Origin: Coriobacteriia bacterium
GTDB lineage: Bacteria > Actinomycetota > Coriobacteriia > Coriobacteriales > QAMH01
Reading direction: 5' to 3'
NCBI GenBank assembly: GCA_900758075.1
Contig: CAAEQF010000206.1
Coordinates: 1-11,386 of the forward strand
DNA: 11,386 bases
Positions 1 through 6,390 of the stretch are shown piece after piece. A model generated the notes under the pieces. It searched no databases. It saw nothing but the letters and a program-made list of their open reading frames with translations, and was not told the origin of the DNA. The stretch's first letter is position 1. Each line of letters starts with the position of its first letter. The translations under genes and the position numbers were made by a program.

Positions 1-90
1 GAGTAACTCGAGGAAGCGCTTGCTCGTATGCTCGTCCTTGTCGCGGTTGCGAGCGCGCGCCAGGCGCATGAGCGTTTCGAACGACGGCAT
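1..90 (-). CDS. N-terminal fragment of an unidentified protein (runs off the window)
   Basis: Only the first 30 codons are inside the window; the gene continues leftward beyond base 1. The ATG (complement of 88-90) is preceded by a strong Shine-Dalgarno sequence, GGGGAGGAAACC then ATG. The frame stays open to the edge. The visible peptide begins MPSFETLMRLARARNRDKDE and is basic and helical-looking. I do not recognise the family. It is divergent from the gene starting at 262, and the two share the gap 91-261. Confidence rests on the ribosome binding site and open frame only. Confidence 0.55.
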   Translation of the reverse strand, partial: MPSFETLMRLARARNRDKDEHTSKRFLELL

Positions 91-135
91 GGTTTCCTCC
101 CCTGCATGCGTGTTTGCCTCGATTGTACTCGCGCC

Positions 136-163
136 TGGACAATCGAGGCGCCAAAGGTATCAA
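136..163 (+). promoter_or_regulatory. Candidate promoter for the small-gene string starting at 262
   Basis: A -35-like TGGACA (136-141, five of six matches to TTGACA) is separated by 16 bp from TATCAA (158-163, four of six matches to TATAAT). It lies about 100 bp upstream of the ATG at 262 in the gap between divergent genes. It was found by eye and has no other support. Confidence 0.3.
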
Positions 164-261
164 AATGAACACGAAAACCGGACGGCCGCCGCGACGCCTG
201 CAGCGGCATACTATGATGCGAAGCGAGTAACCTGAATATTGTGCCGACCAAGGAGGTTGCC

Positions 262-756
262 ATGGGTTCCTACGAGCACGAGATGCAGCTCATAGCCGCA
301 GGTCAGGCGACACGCGGATACACTGCCAAACAGTACTTCGCAGAGCTCGACGCGGGGCTGTCCGAAGAGACGAGCGCGCTCAAGCACCGCCCCGACTACT
401 CGAAGACGCTTTTCGCTCCTGAGAACGACGACATCTACCGGGAGTTCTGCAGGTACGTCGACCTGCCCGTGCCGCGTTACTTCGACGCGGTCGAGAACCC
501 CCTGAGCATCGACGGCTACACGGCAGCCGACGTCTACCGCAAGATGAAAGGCGGAAACGACCGCATCGTCGAAATCGACGGTGCCGCCGTCTACAACATG
601 CTCGTCAAGCTGCGCCGCCAGCCCGAGATTGCCCACCGCGTGCTCGACTTCAAGCCGACCTGCTATCAGGGCGGTTGCGGCATGAAGGACGCCGCCTTCG
701 ACCGCGGCTATTACGACGACAAGGAATCCGCGCTCGACATCGCCCGCGCACGGTAG
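262..756 (+). CDS. Hypothetical cytosolic protein, 164 aa
   Basis: I do not recognise this family. The start is set at ATG 262 because AGGAGG at 251-256 lies at the right distance. An in-frame GTG at 241 lies upstream of that site and is less likely. The product has no signal peptide or membrane segment. It is charged and mostly helical-looking, with many Asp, Glu, Arg and Tyr. Three cysteines are present: C63, and C134 and C139 in a CX4C spacing (CYQGGC) near the C-terminus, which could be a disulfide or metal site (inference). It is the first of three codirectional small genes, 36 bp before the next start, so it is probably co-transcribed with the membrane protein and the HAD protein. Function unknown. 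Confidence 0.75.
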   Translation: MGSYEHEMQLIAAGQATRGYTAKQYFAELDAGLSEETSALKHRPDYSKTLFAPENDDIYREFCRYVDLPVPRYFDAVENPLSIDGYTAADVYRKMKGGNDRIVEIDGAAVYNMLVKLRRQPEIAHRVLDFKPTCYQGGCGMKDAAFDRGYYDDKESALDIARAR

Positions 757-792
757 CCGCGCGGGCAGCCACACGCATAGAAAAGGCAAAGC

Positions 793-1248
793 ATGCAAGG
801 AAAACGCACCGGCAGGCAAATCGCCCTGCTCGTCTTCGGAATCGTGATGATCGTGTACTCCCTCATCACGGCGGCAGGCTCGTTTGCGCTGCTCGGCATG
901 AACGGACTCGTCCTCACCTTCGGCATCATGGACCCCGCGACCATCGTCCTCATGAAGGCGGGGCATGCGGGGCTTGTCAGGGCGGCGGGCATCCTGCTGC
1001 TCGTTTCGGGGGTCGCTGGCATCGCGCAAGGCATCCTCGGCATCATCGCCTCCAAAGAGCCATCCAGGCTCGACGCGTTCGCGAAAGTCGCCATCGCGAC
1101 AATCGTGCTGCTGGCTGCCTCGCTCGTGTGCACCGCGCTCGTGAGCGGCGACCTCACCTTGCCAATCATCGGCATCGTGCTGAGCGCCTTTGGGATCTGG
1201 CTCTCGAGAGAGCTCAAGAAGGACGCTGCCGCCGCGCAGCAGCACTAG
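793..1248 (+). CDS. Small integral membrane protein, four predicted helices, 151 aa
   Basis: The protein has a short basic N-terminus (MQGKRTGRQ) followed by four hydrophobic stretches at about residues 9-31, 60-86, 97-118 and 122-137, and a short charged/Gln-rich tail. That pattern indicates a polytopic cytoplasmic-membrane protein with both ends probably inside. No catalytic motif is visible and I cannot name the family; small DUF-type membrane proteins of this build are common in Coriobacteriia. The ATG at 793 has only a weak purine-rich Shine-Dalgarno (AAAAGGCAAAGC), which fits expression by coupling or read-through from the gene ending at 756. It stops 18 bp before the HAD gene. Confidence 0.75.
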   Translation: MQGKRTGRQIALLVFGIVMIVYSLITAAGSFALLGMNGLVLTFGIMDPATIVLMKAGHAGLVRAAGILLLVSGVAGIAQGILGIIASKEPSRLDAFAKVAIATIVLLAASLVCTALVSGDLTLPIIGIVLSAFGIWLSRELKKDAAAAQQH

Positions 1249-1266
1249 CGTGAGAAAGAAGGGTCG

Positions 1267-1734
1267 ATGAGCAAGAAGCTTCGCGAGTACCTGCGCGACC
1301 AGATCGTGGTCTTCGATATCGACGGCGTGCTCTCCGTCTACGAATTCGGCGAGCTGTCCCATACGGCAGACGTGTGGGAGGAGGCCTTCGTCTCCGAGCA
1401 TGACAACCCCTATTGCGGCATCGCTCCCCTACCGGCGCTGCAAGAATTCGTCGCCAGCATGCCATCGGAACACGTCTACGTCTGCTCGGTGGCAGACGAC
1501 TACGAGGCGCAGGCGAAACGCGACTTCGTCGCACGCAACTATCCCAGCATCCCCGCAGACCACGTCTTCCTCGTGGCTACCAAGCCCGGCAAGCTCGAGG
1601 TACTCGCCTCGCTCGCCACGCAGCACCCCGCGATGCGCGTCGCGATTGTCGACGACACGGTCAAGACGCTTGACGCGATACACGCGCAAGATCCCAGCCT
1701 TCTCACGGTGCACGTGACCTCGTTTTTCGACTAG
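1267..1734 (+). CDS. HAD-like hydrolase, 155 aa
   Basis: This looks like a haloacid-dehalogenase superfamily phosphohydrolase, a Mg-dependent cytosolic enzyme using an Asp nucleophile. Motif I is visible as VVFDIDGV with D17 (nucleophile) and D19 (acid/base). A motif II-type Ser is S74 in VYVCS. A motif III Lys is K106 or K109 in KPGK. Motif IV is VAIVDD, D129/D130. The segment between motifs I and II is short, so any cap domain is minimal; at 155 aa it is small for the superfamily. The start ATG at 1267 follows GAAGGG. It is the last gene of the three-gene string and ends one base before the terminator hairpin. The substrate cannot be told from the sequence; a nucleotide or sugar phosphate is possible. 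Confidence 0.8.
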   Translation: MSKKLREYLRDQIVVFDIDGVLSVYEFGELSHTADVWEEAFVSEHDNPYCGIAPLPALQEFVASMPSEHVYVCSVADDYEAQAKRDFVARNYPSIPADHVFLVATKPGKLEVLASLATQHPAMRVAIVDDTVKTLDAIHAQDPSLLTVHVTSFFD

Positions 1735-1775
1735 CACCAGCAAGAGGGGCTCCGGTATCCTGAGCCCCTCTGGTG
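1735..1775. terminator. Bidirectional terminator between convergent genes
   Basis: A perfect 10-bp stem pairs AGAGGGGCTC (1743-1752) with GAGCCCCTCT (1762-1771) around a 9-nt loop. CACC (1735-1738) and GGTG (1772-1775) extend it across a four-base bulge. It sits between the HAD gene ending at 1734 and the convergent enolase-superfamily gene ending at 1804, so it can serve both strands. Neither side has a real T-tract, so intrinsic termination efficiency is uncertain. Confidence 0.7.
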
Positions 1776-1803
1776 AATCGGGAGGAATTGCAGCTCGCAG
1801 GCC

Positions 1804-2895
1804 CTACAGCTCGACCGTGTACTCCGCGACGGCGTCTTCGTTGAGCGTGACGCCCAACCCCGGTTTGTCGGACGGGTACACGCGACCGTCGTGCATGTCG
1901 ACCTTCTCGTTGATGAGCGAGGCGCGCGGGTTGTCGAAGTCCATGAACTCGCACGGGTAGCTGATGGTCTTGAGGCCGCACCCCATGTGGATGATGGCCA
2001 TGGCGCCAAGTGCGCTTTCGGACTGAGAGCCGATCATCATGGGACGGTGAAACGCCTCGCACAGCGCGGCGATCTTGCGCCCGTAGGTAAAGCCGCTGCG
2101 GGGGATCTTGATCATGAGGATCGAGCAGGCGTCGATGTCGATCTGATGCGCGATGTCGTAGATGGTGAAGTTGCTCTCGTCGCCCGTGATGGGGATGTCG
2201 ATGGAATGCGCGAAGCGGACGCGATCGCGCTCGTTCGTGTCGGCAATGGGCTCCTCGAAGTAGTCGAGCTTGCCGGCGAGCGCGTCTGCCACTTTCTTGC
2301 CGCCAAAGTACGTGTAGCTCATGTTGCCGTCTATGTAGAGCTTGGTGTCGGGCGTCCCCACCTCGCGCAGGGCCTCCACGCGCGCGATGTCCTCGTCCGG
2401 ATTGAGGCCCCCTTTGACCTTGAACGCCCTGTAGCCGCGTTCGTTGAGCTCTTTTGCCTGCTCGAGCATCTCGTCCATCGCGCCCATCCACAAGATCCTG
2501 CTAGGCTCGATCGAGTCGCGGTAGCCGCCGAACAGCTTGTAGAGCGGCATGCCGAGCTTTTTGCCGATCGCATCCCAGATGGCGACGTCAATACCCCCTT
2601 TTGCCGCCAGGTTCTGCTTGATGTAGGCCATCTTCTCGTGGATCTTCTCGAGATCGAAGCAGTCGAGCCCCTCGATGAGCGGGGCGAGCATCGTGTTGAT
2701 GACGAACACCATGCCCGGCTGCGTCTCGCCGTAGATGTGCTCGCGCGGGATGGCTTCGGCAATGCCCTCGATGCCCTCATCGGTCTGCACGCGCACCAGC
2801 ACGTGCGCCTGGCAGGTCATGTTGCCCGTTGCCCATTTGACCGGTTTGGCAAGCGGCAGGCTCACCGGCGTTGCAAGCACTCTCTCGATCTTCAT
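1804..2895 (-). CDS. Enolase-superfamily enzyme (mandelate racemase/muconate lactonizing family), 363 aa
   Basis: This is an enolase-superfamily enzyme that abstracts a proton alpha to a carboxylate using Mg2+. The N-terminal capping domain (about 1-120, including PVSLPLAKPV and the DEGIEGIAEA region) precedes a TIM barrel. The expected active-site residues are all visible: KxK at K159/K161 (FKVKGG), metal ligands D189 (IDGN), E214 (EEP) and D239 (GDES), a second-face lysine K263 (MIKIPRSG) and E293 near the end of the barrel. Lys acid/base residues on both faces place it with muconate cycloisomerases, o-succinylbenzoate synthases and dipeptide epimerases rather than mandelate racemases, which have His. 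The length is normal. It starts 55 bp after the modD-like gene, with a GGGAG about 10 nt before the ATG, so it is probably the second gene of that operon. The substrate is unknown; neither cell-wall dipeptide nor menaquinone genes are adjacent. Confidence 0.88.
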   Translation of the reverse strand: MKIERVLATPVSLPLAKPVKWATGNMTCQAHVLVRVQTDEGIEGIAEAIPREHIYGETQPGMVFVINTMLAPLIEGLDCFDLEKIHEKMAYIKQNLAAKGGIDVAIWDAIGKKLGMPLYKLFGGYRDSIEPSRILWMGAMDEMLEQAKELNERGYRAFKVKGGLNPDEDIARVEALREVGTPDTKLYIDGNMSYTYFGGKKVADALAGKLDYFEEPIADTNERDRVRFAHSIDIPITGDESNFTIYDIAHQIDIDACSILMIKIPRSGFTYGRKIAALCEAFHRPMMIGSQSESALGAMAIIHMGCGLKTISYPCEFMDFDNPRASLINEKVDMHDGRVYPSDKPGLGVTLNEDAVAEYTVEL

Positions 2896-2950
2896 GTTAA
2901 TCGCACTCCCTGTTCTTTCCTGCGTTGTTCCCCTGCGCCCGCGCGACGCG

Positions 2951-3793
2951 TCAGCTCTGCTCCCACATATGCACGCTCATGTCGAGCGGCTTGGCGAAAT
3001 GCAGGCACGTCGTGGCAAGACCGTCCACTCCCGTGGCCGCATAGGCTGCCGCATTCTCCAGATTGACGCCGCCGGCAGCGATGAGCGTGACCTGCGGGTT
3101 GATTCCCTTCAGCTCCGGCACGAGGCGCTCGACCTCGGCAACGGGCACCTTGTCGAGCTGTATGCCGTCCACGCCTGCACGCACCAGCCGTGCGGCATCT
3201 TGCGCCTCGGCCTCGACAAAGACCTTCTTCTCGCAGCAGCGGGCCTTGATTTCGGGAAGTCGCTCCACGAGACCGTCGATCCCGCCCATGAACTCGAGGT
3301 GATGGTCGAAGACGAGCACCGTTTCCGACAGACCGAGACGGTGCGGGAAGGCGCCGCCCGTCAAGATGGCTTTGAGGTCGAAGGGCTTGGCGCCCGGCAT
3401 GCTCTTGCGCGTGGTGAGCACTTCGCAGCGCGGGTTTGCCGCGTGTACCGCATCGACCATCTTTCGCGTCTTGGTCGAAAGCGCGCAGTAGTACTCGAAG
3501 ATGTTCAGGCACACCTTCCACCCCATGTGCAGCAGCGATGCGGGCGCCGTCACCCACATGAAGCTCTGGCCAGCCGCAAGCCGCGTGCCCGAGGGTTCGA
3601 ACTCGATGTCGTCTGCCCCGAGCATCCGGTAGATCCGAGCCGCCTCCTCGGTACCGACCAGCACGGCTTCGTCGCGCGTGTAGTACTCGATCTTGCCGAG
3701 CTTGTCCCCTATCCCCAAGACGTACGTCGTCAAATCGACGCTGGGCACGTCATCGCGGATGAGCTGTTCGAGATAGCTATCGGGAATGAACAT
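2951..3793 (-). CDS. modD: ModD-like protein, quinolinate phosphoribosyltransferase paralogue, 280 aa
   Basis: The sequence matches the ModD branch of the NadC (quinolinate phosphoribosyltransferase, type II PRTase) superfamily. It starts MFIPDSYLEQLIRDDVPSVD and contains TTRKSMPG (127-134), GGAFPHRLGLSE (146-157), VEAEAQ (193-198), QLDKV (212-216) and AAGGVNLEN (239-247). NadC-type residues retained include R129/K130, H151/R152, E194 and D214. The NadC lysine in the motif LIKxNH is replaced by F162 (LVFDHH), so a substrate other than quinolinate is likely. The open frame extends upstream, but the ATG at 3791-3793 was chosen because GGAGGG lies just before it and homology begins there. ModD was named from molybdate-transport operons, but its reaction is not established and no mod transporter genes are here. 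It leads a two-gene operon with the enolase-superfamily enzyme. Confidence 0.85.
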   Translation of the reverse strand: MFIPDSYLEQLIRDDVPSVDLTTYVLGIGDKLGKIEYYTRDEAVLVGTEEAARIYRMLGADDIEFEPSGTRLAAGQSFMWVTAPASLLHMGWKVCLNIFEYYCALSTKTRKMVDAVHAANPRCEVLTTRKSMPGAKPFDLKAILTGGAFPHRLGLSETVLVFDHHLEFMGGIDGLVERLPEIKARCCEKKVFVEAEAQDAARLVRAGVDGIQLDKVPVAEVERLVPELKGINPQVTLIAAGGVNLENAAAYAATGVDGLATTCLHFAKPLDMSVHMWEQS

Positions 3794-3905
3794 ATACCGT
3801 CCCTCCAAAGGTCTTCGTCTCGCTCGATTGTGCTTGTGTTCCAGTGTATTCCTCTCACGAGCACGCGCGGGCAAGTCTAGGAAATTGGCTCGCATCAGAA
3901 TCGTG

Positions 3906-3934
3906 ATGATGCTCGAAAAGCCTGCCGGCGTCAA
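3906..3934 (-). promoter_or_regulatory. Candidate promoter for the modD-like operon
   Basis: On the minus strand a TTGACG (complement of 3929-3934, five of six consensus matches) is followed after exactly 17 bp by CATCAT (complement of 3906-3911, four of six). This would give a leader of roughly 100 nt before the ATG at 3793. It was found by eye and the -10 box is weak. Confidence 0.35.
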
Positions 3935-3998
3935 AGGAACAGAGCGTGGCCTGTAGCGTATTCAGAGCTTTGACCTGCTGTTTCATCATGTATGACAC

Positions 3999-4008
3999 CT
4001 GTATACAG
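3999..4008. promoter_or_regulatory. Palindrome CTGTATACAG, possible operator
   Basis: This is a perfect 10-bp palindrome in the gap between the modD-like gene and the DUF262 pair. The core GTATAC resembles sites bound by FadR/FCD-type GntR regulators (established family knowledge), but no such regulator is encoded in the window. Assignment to either flanking unit is speculative. Confidence 0.25.
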
Positions 4009-4136
4009 CGTCAAAACTACTAATCAGTTTCTTACTTGTGTTCTTTTATCGTCATATGTATGCGATTGGGTATGTTAATTGCCCGCTAAATTGGATGTAA
4101 TCTTTTCAGGAGAACTCTTATGGCCAAGGAGCGTCT

Positions 4137-5222
4137 ATGCAGATATCACAGAAGACCATCTTGGAAATGCTCGAGCGTGAGCATGTGCGCTACGTAATCC
4201 CCCTCTACCAGAGGAGCTACGCCTGGGGACGGACCCAGGCAGCCGACCTGCTTGATGACCTTGCCCGGGCGGGAGCACTTGGCAAGGCACACTTCCTCGG
4301 CACGTTTTTGTACAACTCAGAGCCCTCGGAAGACGGCGCCGAGCTTCGCGTCGTCATAGACGGACAGCAGCGCATCACCACAGTCTCGCTGCTCGTGCTC
4401 GCACTCACAGACATTATCGACAAGAACGATTCACCGTCTTCTTCGCAGCTGCCGCAAGCCAATCAACTGCGTGCGCGCTACGTGCAGGCGTACGCAGGCG
4501 CAGGCGCGTATCAGCCAAAGCTGCAGCTGGGCGAAGCCGACAACGCGACGTTTTGCGCGCTCGTGCTGCAAAAGCCCCTGCCCGATGATGCCTCCGAGAA
4601 AATCCTCGACGTGTATCGATATTTCGTGCGGCGTCTAGAAGGTGGAGACATCGATCTCGCACAGGTTTGGACAGGCCTTTCTGCGACATATCTGATATGC
4701 GCCAAGGCAGACGCAGCAGACCACACGCAGCTCATCTTCGAGAGCCTTAACTCGAAGGGCAAACCGCTCACGCTCGCGGACCTCGTGCGAAACTACCTGC
4801 TCATCGCCAAGTCGCATGACGAGCAGACGCGGCTCTACCATGAGTACTGGGCGCCAATCGTGGGAATGTTTCAGCCCGACCCGGGTACGAAAAAGCTCGA
4901 TAACGCGATCTGGGCATGGACCAACCTGCGCTTCAGGAAGGAGAACGCGCACACGCCCGGGACTGCGTACGCTCTACTCAAGCGCTATGCAGAAGACGAA
5001 TATACGGGCACGCTCGAAGACCTGCTCGAAGAGCTGCGAGCCTTCTGCCTCATGTGGGCGGAGAACTACCGCTATCACGCTGTGAAAAAGTTCAAATCGT
5101 CGTTTGACTGGGCGAAAAACGGCCCCAAAACACTCGTGAGCGGCAGAACAGTCAAGCCGCCATCGCATGCGGGGTCGGTATCTGCCGCAGATATCGCAGA
5201 CCAAGTCGACGAGAGATGGTAG
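4137..5222 (+). CDS. DUF262 (GmrS-like) protein without nuclease domain, first of a tandem pair, 361 aa
   Basis: This is a DUF262 protein, the ParB/sulfiredoxin-like NTPase domain that forms the N-terminal half of GmrSD-type modification-dependent (type IV) restriction enzymes. The family hallmarks are IPLYQRSYAW (21-30), VIDGQQR (73-79) and FESLNSKGKP with LADLVRNYLL (201-222). In GmrSD-like proteins a DUF1524 HNH-type nuclease domain follows. Here only a helical linker and a short tail remain (about 223-361), and no histidine-rich nuclease motif is seen. The ATG at 4137 was chosen because AAGGAG (4126-4131) sits 5 nt upstream and the family motif then falls at residue 21, exactly as in the next gene. 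The stop overlaps the Shine-Dalgarno of that gene, implying translational coupling. It may be defence-related; whether it is a working NTPase subunit or a remnant is open. Confidence 0.85.
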   Translation: MQISQKTILEMLEREHVRYVIPLYQRSYAWGRTQAADLLDDLARAGALGKAHFLGTFLYNSEPSEDGAELRVVIDGQQRITTVSLLVLALTDIIDKNDSPSSSQLPQANQLRARYVQAYAGAGAYQPKLQLGEADNATFCALVLQKPLPDDASEKILDVYRYFVRRLEGGDIDLAQVWTGLSATYLICAKADAADHTQLIFESLNSKGKPLTLADLVRNYLLIAKSHDEQTRLYHEYWAPIVGMFQPDPGTKKLDNAIWAWTNLRFRKENAHTPGTAYALLKRYAEDEYTGTLEDLLEELRAFCLMWAENYRYHAVKKFKSSFDWAKNGPKTLVSGRTVKPPSHAGSVSAADIADQVDERW

Positions 5223-5235
5223 GAGGCAGATTCAT

Positions 5236-6282
5236 ATGAAGGCAACGCAAACCAGACTTCTCGAGTTCGTCTCCCAACCAGGCACGCGCTTTTCCATCCC
5301 CGTGTTCCAGCGCGCCTACGTCTGGGACGAAAAGGACTGCGACACACTCTGGCATGACGTCATCTCCGCAGGTCAAAACGATTCCGAGCATTTTATCGGG
5401 ACCATCTTGCACCTACAGGACGAGCAGGCACGGGATGCAGGCGCTGACACCGCGTCACGGGTCATGGACGTCATCGACGGGCAGCAGCGCCTCACGACGG
5501 TCACGCTGATGCTCGCTGCCCTGCGCAACGTGCTTATGGAGAAGGCAGGGCCAGGCAAGGTCACGGCAAGGGAACTCGAGACGAAGTACCTCCGCGCAAA
5601 CGGAAGCTATCGGCTGGTGCTCTCCGAGTACGACCGGCAGACGCTTTTCGACATCGTGGATGGCAACACTCCCCCGCTTCCCGTGAAAGACGAGAATGCC
5701 GGGGCCGATGCCTTCGAAGACTACGAGGGATCGGTTGCCGTCGCCGCGAACTACCACTACTTCGCGGGCAGGATGGCCGCAGACGACATTGACGCGCGCA
5801 CTTTGCTGCGCGGACTCGAGAATCTCGTCGTCATCTCGGCAGAACTCGAGGAGGGCGATGCTGCGCAGCAGGTCTTCGAGAGCCTCAATGCAAAGGGCAT
5901 GCCGCTCACGACGGGAGACCTAGTCAAAAACTGCCTGATGGCAGACGTCCCCTTCGCAATGCAGTCGAAGTTCTTCTCCGACTACTGGAAGCCCATTCAG
6001 ACCGCCTTTGGCGATGACGACACGGGGCTTGCCGCTGCGCTGCACGGATGGCTCGCGCTCCATGCACGCCACCTCAAGATTCACTCGAAAGAAGAGGTCT
6101 ACGGCGCGTTCAGGACCTATGCGGCAGCAGTGGCCCCGGACGAGCGCGAGCAGATGCTCGCCAGCCTCAAGACCTTCTGCCTGGCATTCCACGAGCGGGG
6201 AGGCGGAGCGCCAGCGCAGTGGGAGCGCAGGATCGAAGACGGAAAGACTGTGGGGAGCAAGCGCCTGTTCGGACGCGCGTAA
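5236..6282 (+). CDS. DUF262 (GmrS-like) protein without nuclease domain, second of a tandem pair, 348 aa
   Basis: This is a second DUF262 protein, related to but clearly diverged from its upstream neighbour. It shows IPVFQRAYVW (21-30), VIDGQQRLTTVT (79-90) and FESLNAKGMP with TTGDLVKNCLM (214-235). Like the first gene it stops after the post-DUF262 helical region (YWKPIQTAF, then LKTFCLAFHE), with a short basic tail ending KRLFGRA and no DUF1524/HNH domain. The open frame extends upstream, but ATG 5236 is preceded by AGGAGG (5221-5226), which overlaps the TAG stop of gene one, and homology starts there. The 13-bp gap and coupling suggest the two proteins are made together, perhaps as a heteromeric NTPase. 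A hairpin 58 bp downstream ends the unit. No nuclease partner gene is present in the window. Confidence 0.85.
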   Translation: MKATQTRLLEFVSQPGTRFSIPVFQRAYVWDEKDCDTLWHDVISAGQNDSEHFIGTILHLQDEQARDAGADTASRVMDVIDGQQRLTTVTLMLAALRNVLMEKAGPGKVTARELETKYLRANGSYRLVLSEYDRQTLFDIVDGNTPPLPVKDENAGADAFEDYEGSVAVAANYHYFAGRMAADDIDARTLLRGLENLVVISAELEEGDAAQQVFESLNAKGMPLTTGDLVKNCLMADVPFAMQSKFFSDYWKPIQTAFGDDDTGLAAALHGWLALHARHLKIHSKEEVYGAFRTYAAAVAPDEREQMLASLKTFCLAFHERGGGAPAQWERRIEDGKTVGSKRLFGRA

Positions 6283-6339
6283 AGATCGACCGGCCACGAC
6301 GGCGGCTTCCCAGCGCCAAATCTCGTTCACAAGACACGA

Positions 6340-6375
6340 CGAGGGGCCAGCACCTGTGCAAGTGCTGGCCCCTCG
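6340..6375. terminator. Strong bidirectional hairpin terminator
   Basis: A perfect 14-bp GC-rich stem pairs CGAGGGGCCAGCAC (6340-6353) with GTGCTGGCCCCTCG (6362-6375) around an 8-nt loop. It lies 58 bp after the second DUF262 gene and 16 bp beyond the stop of the convergent 60-aa membrane peptide, so it can end transcription from both sides. There is no T-tract on either strand. Confidence 0.8.
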
Positions 6376-6390
6376 CGATTGTCTGAAGTC

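Larger units (their letters stand above)
3794..4136. other. Non-coding gap between divergent modD-like and DUF262 genes
   Basis: This 343-bp gap separates two divergently transcribed units. The half next to modD resembles the rest of the window in base composition, while about 3960-4119 is visibly richer in A and T. It holds a candidate modD promoter, a perfect 10-bp palindrome CTGTATACAG at 3999-4008, and an AT-rich stretch that probably contains the promoter of the DUF262 pair, although no convincing -35/-10 pair stands out there. I see no RNA gene or coding region apart from a possible 25-codon leader ORF at 4120. Confidence 0.6.

Noticed and set aside
241..261. GTG at 241 as the start of the first small gene
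   Set aside because: The AGGAGG at 251-256 lies after this codon and fits the ATG at 262; no Shine-Dalgarno precedes 241.
211..1401. Long minus-strand open frame (396 codons) opposite the small genes
   Set aside because: It spans three well-supported plus-strand genes with good ribosome binding sites. Its composition (His, Asp, Val, Arg-rich, low complexity) is that of an antisense shadow in GC-rich DNA.
1891..3880. Two long plus-strand open frames over the modD/enolase-superfamily operon
   Set aside because: Both are shadows. The minus-strand proteins carry family motifs throughout, whereas the plus-strand translations show none.
6283..6390. A shifted-frame remnant of a DUF1524 nuclease domain after the second DUF262 gene
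   Set aside because: All three forward frames were read. None shows HNH-like or DUF1524-like residues before the terminator hairpin, and the stretch is too short for the domain.
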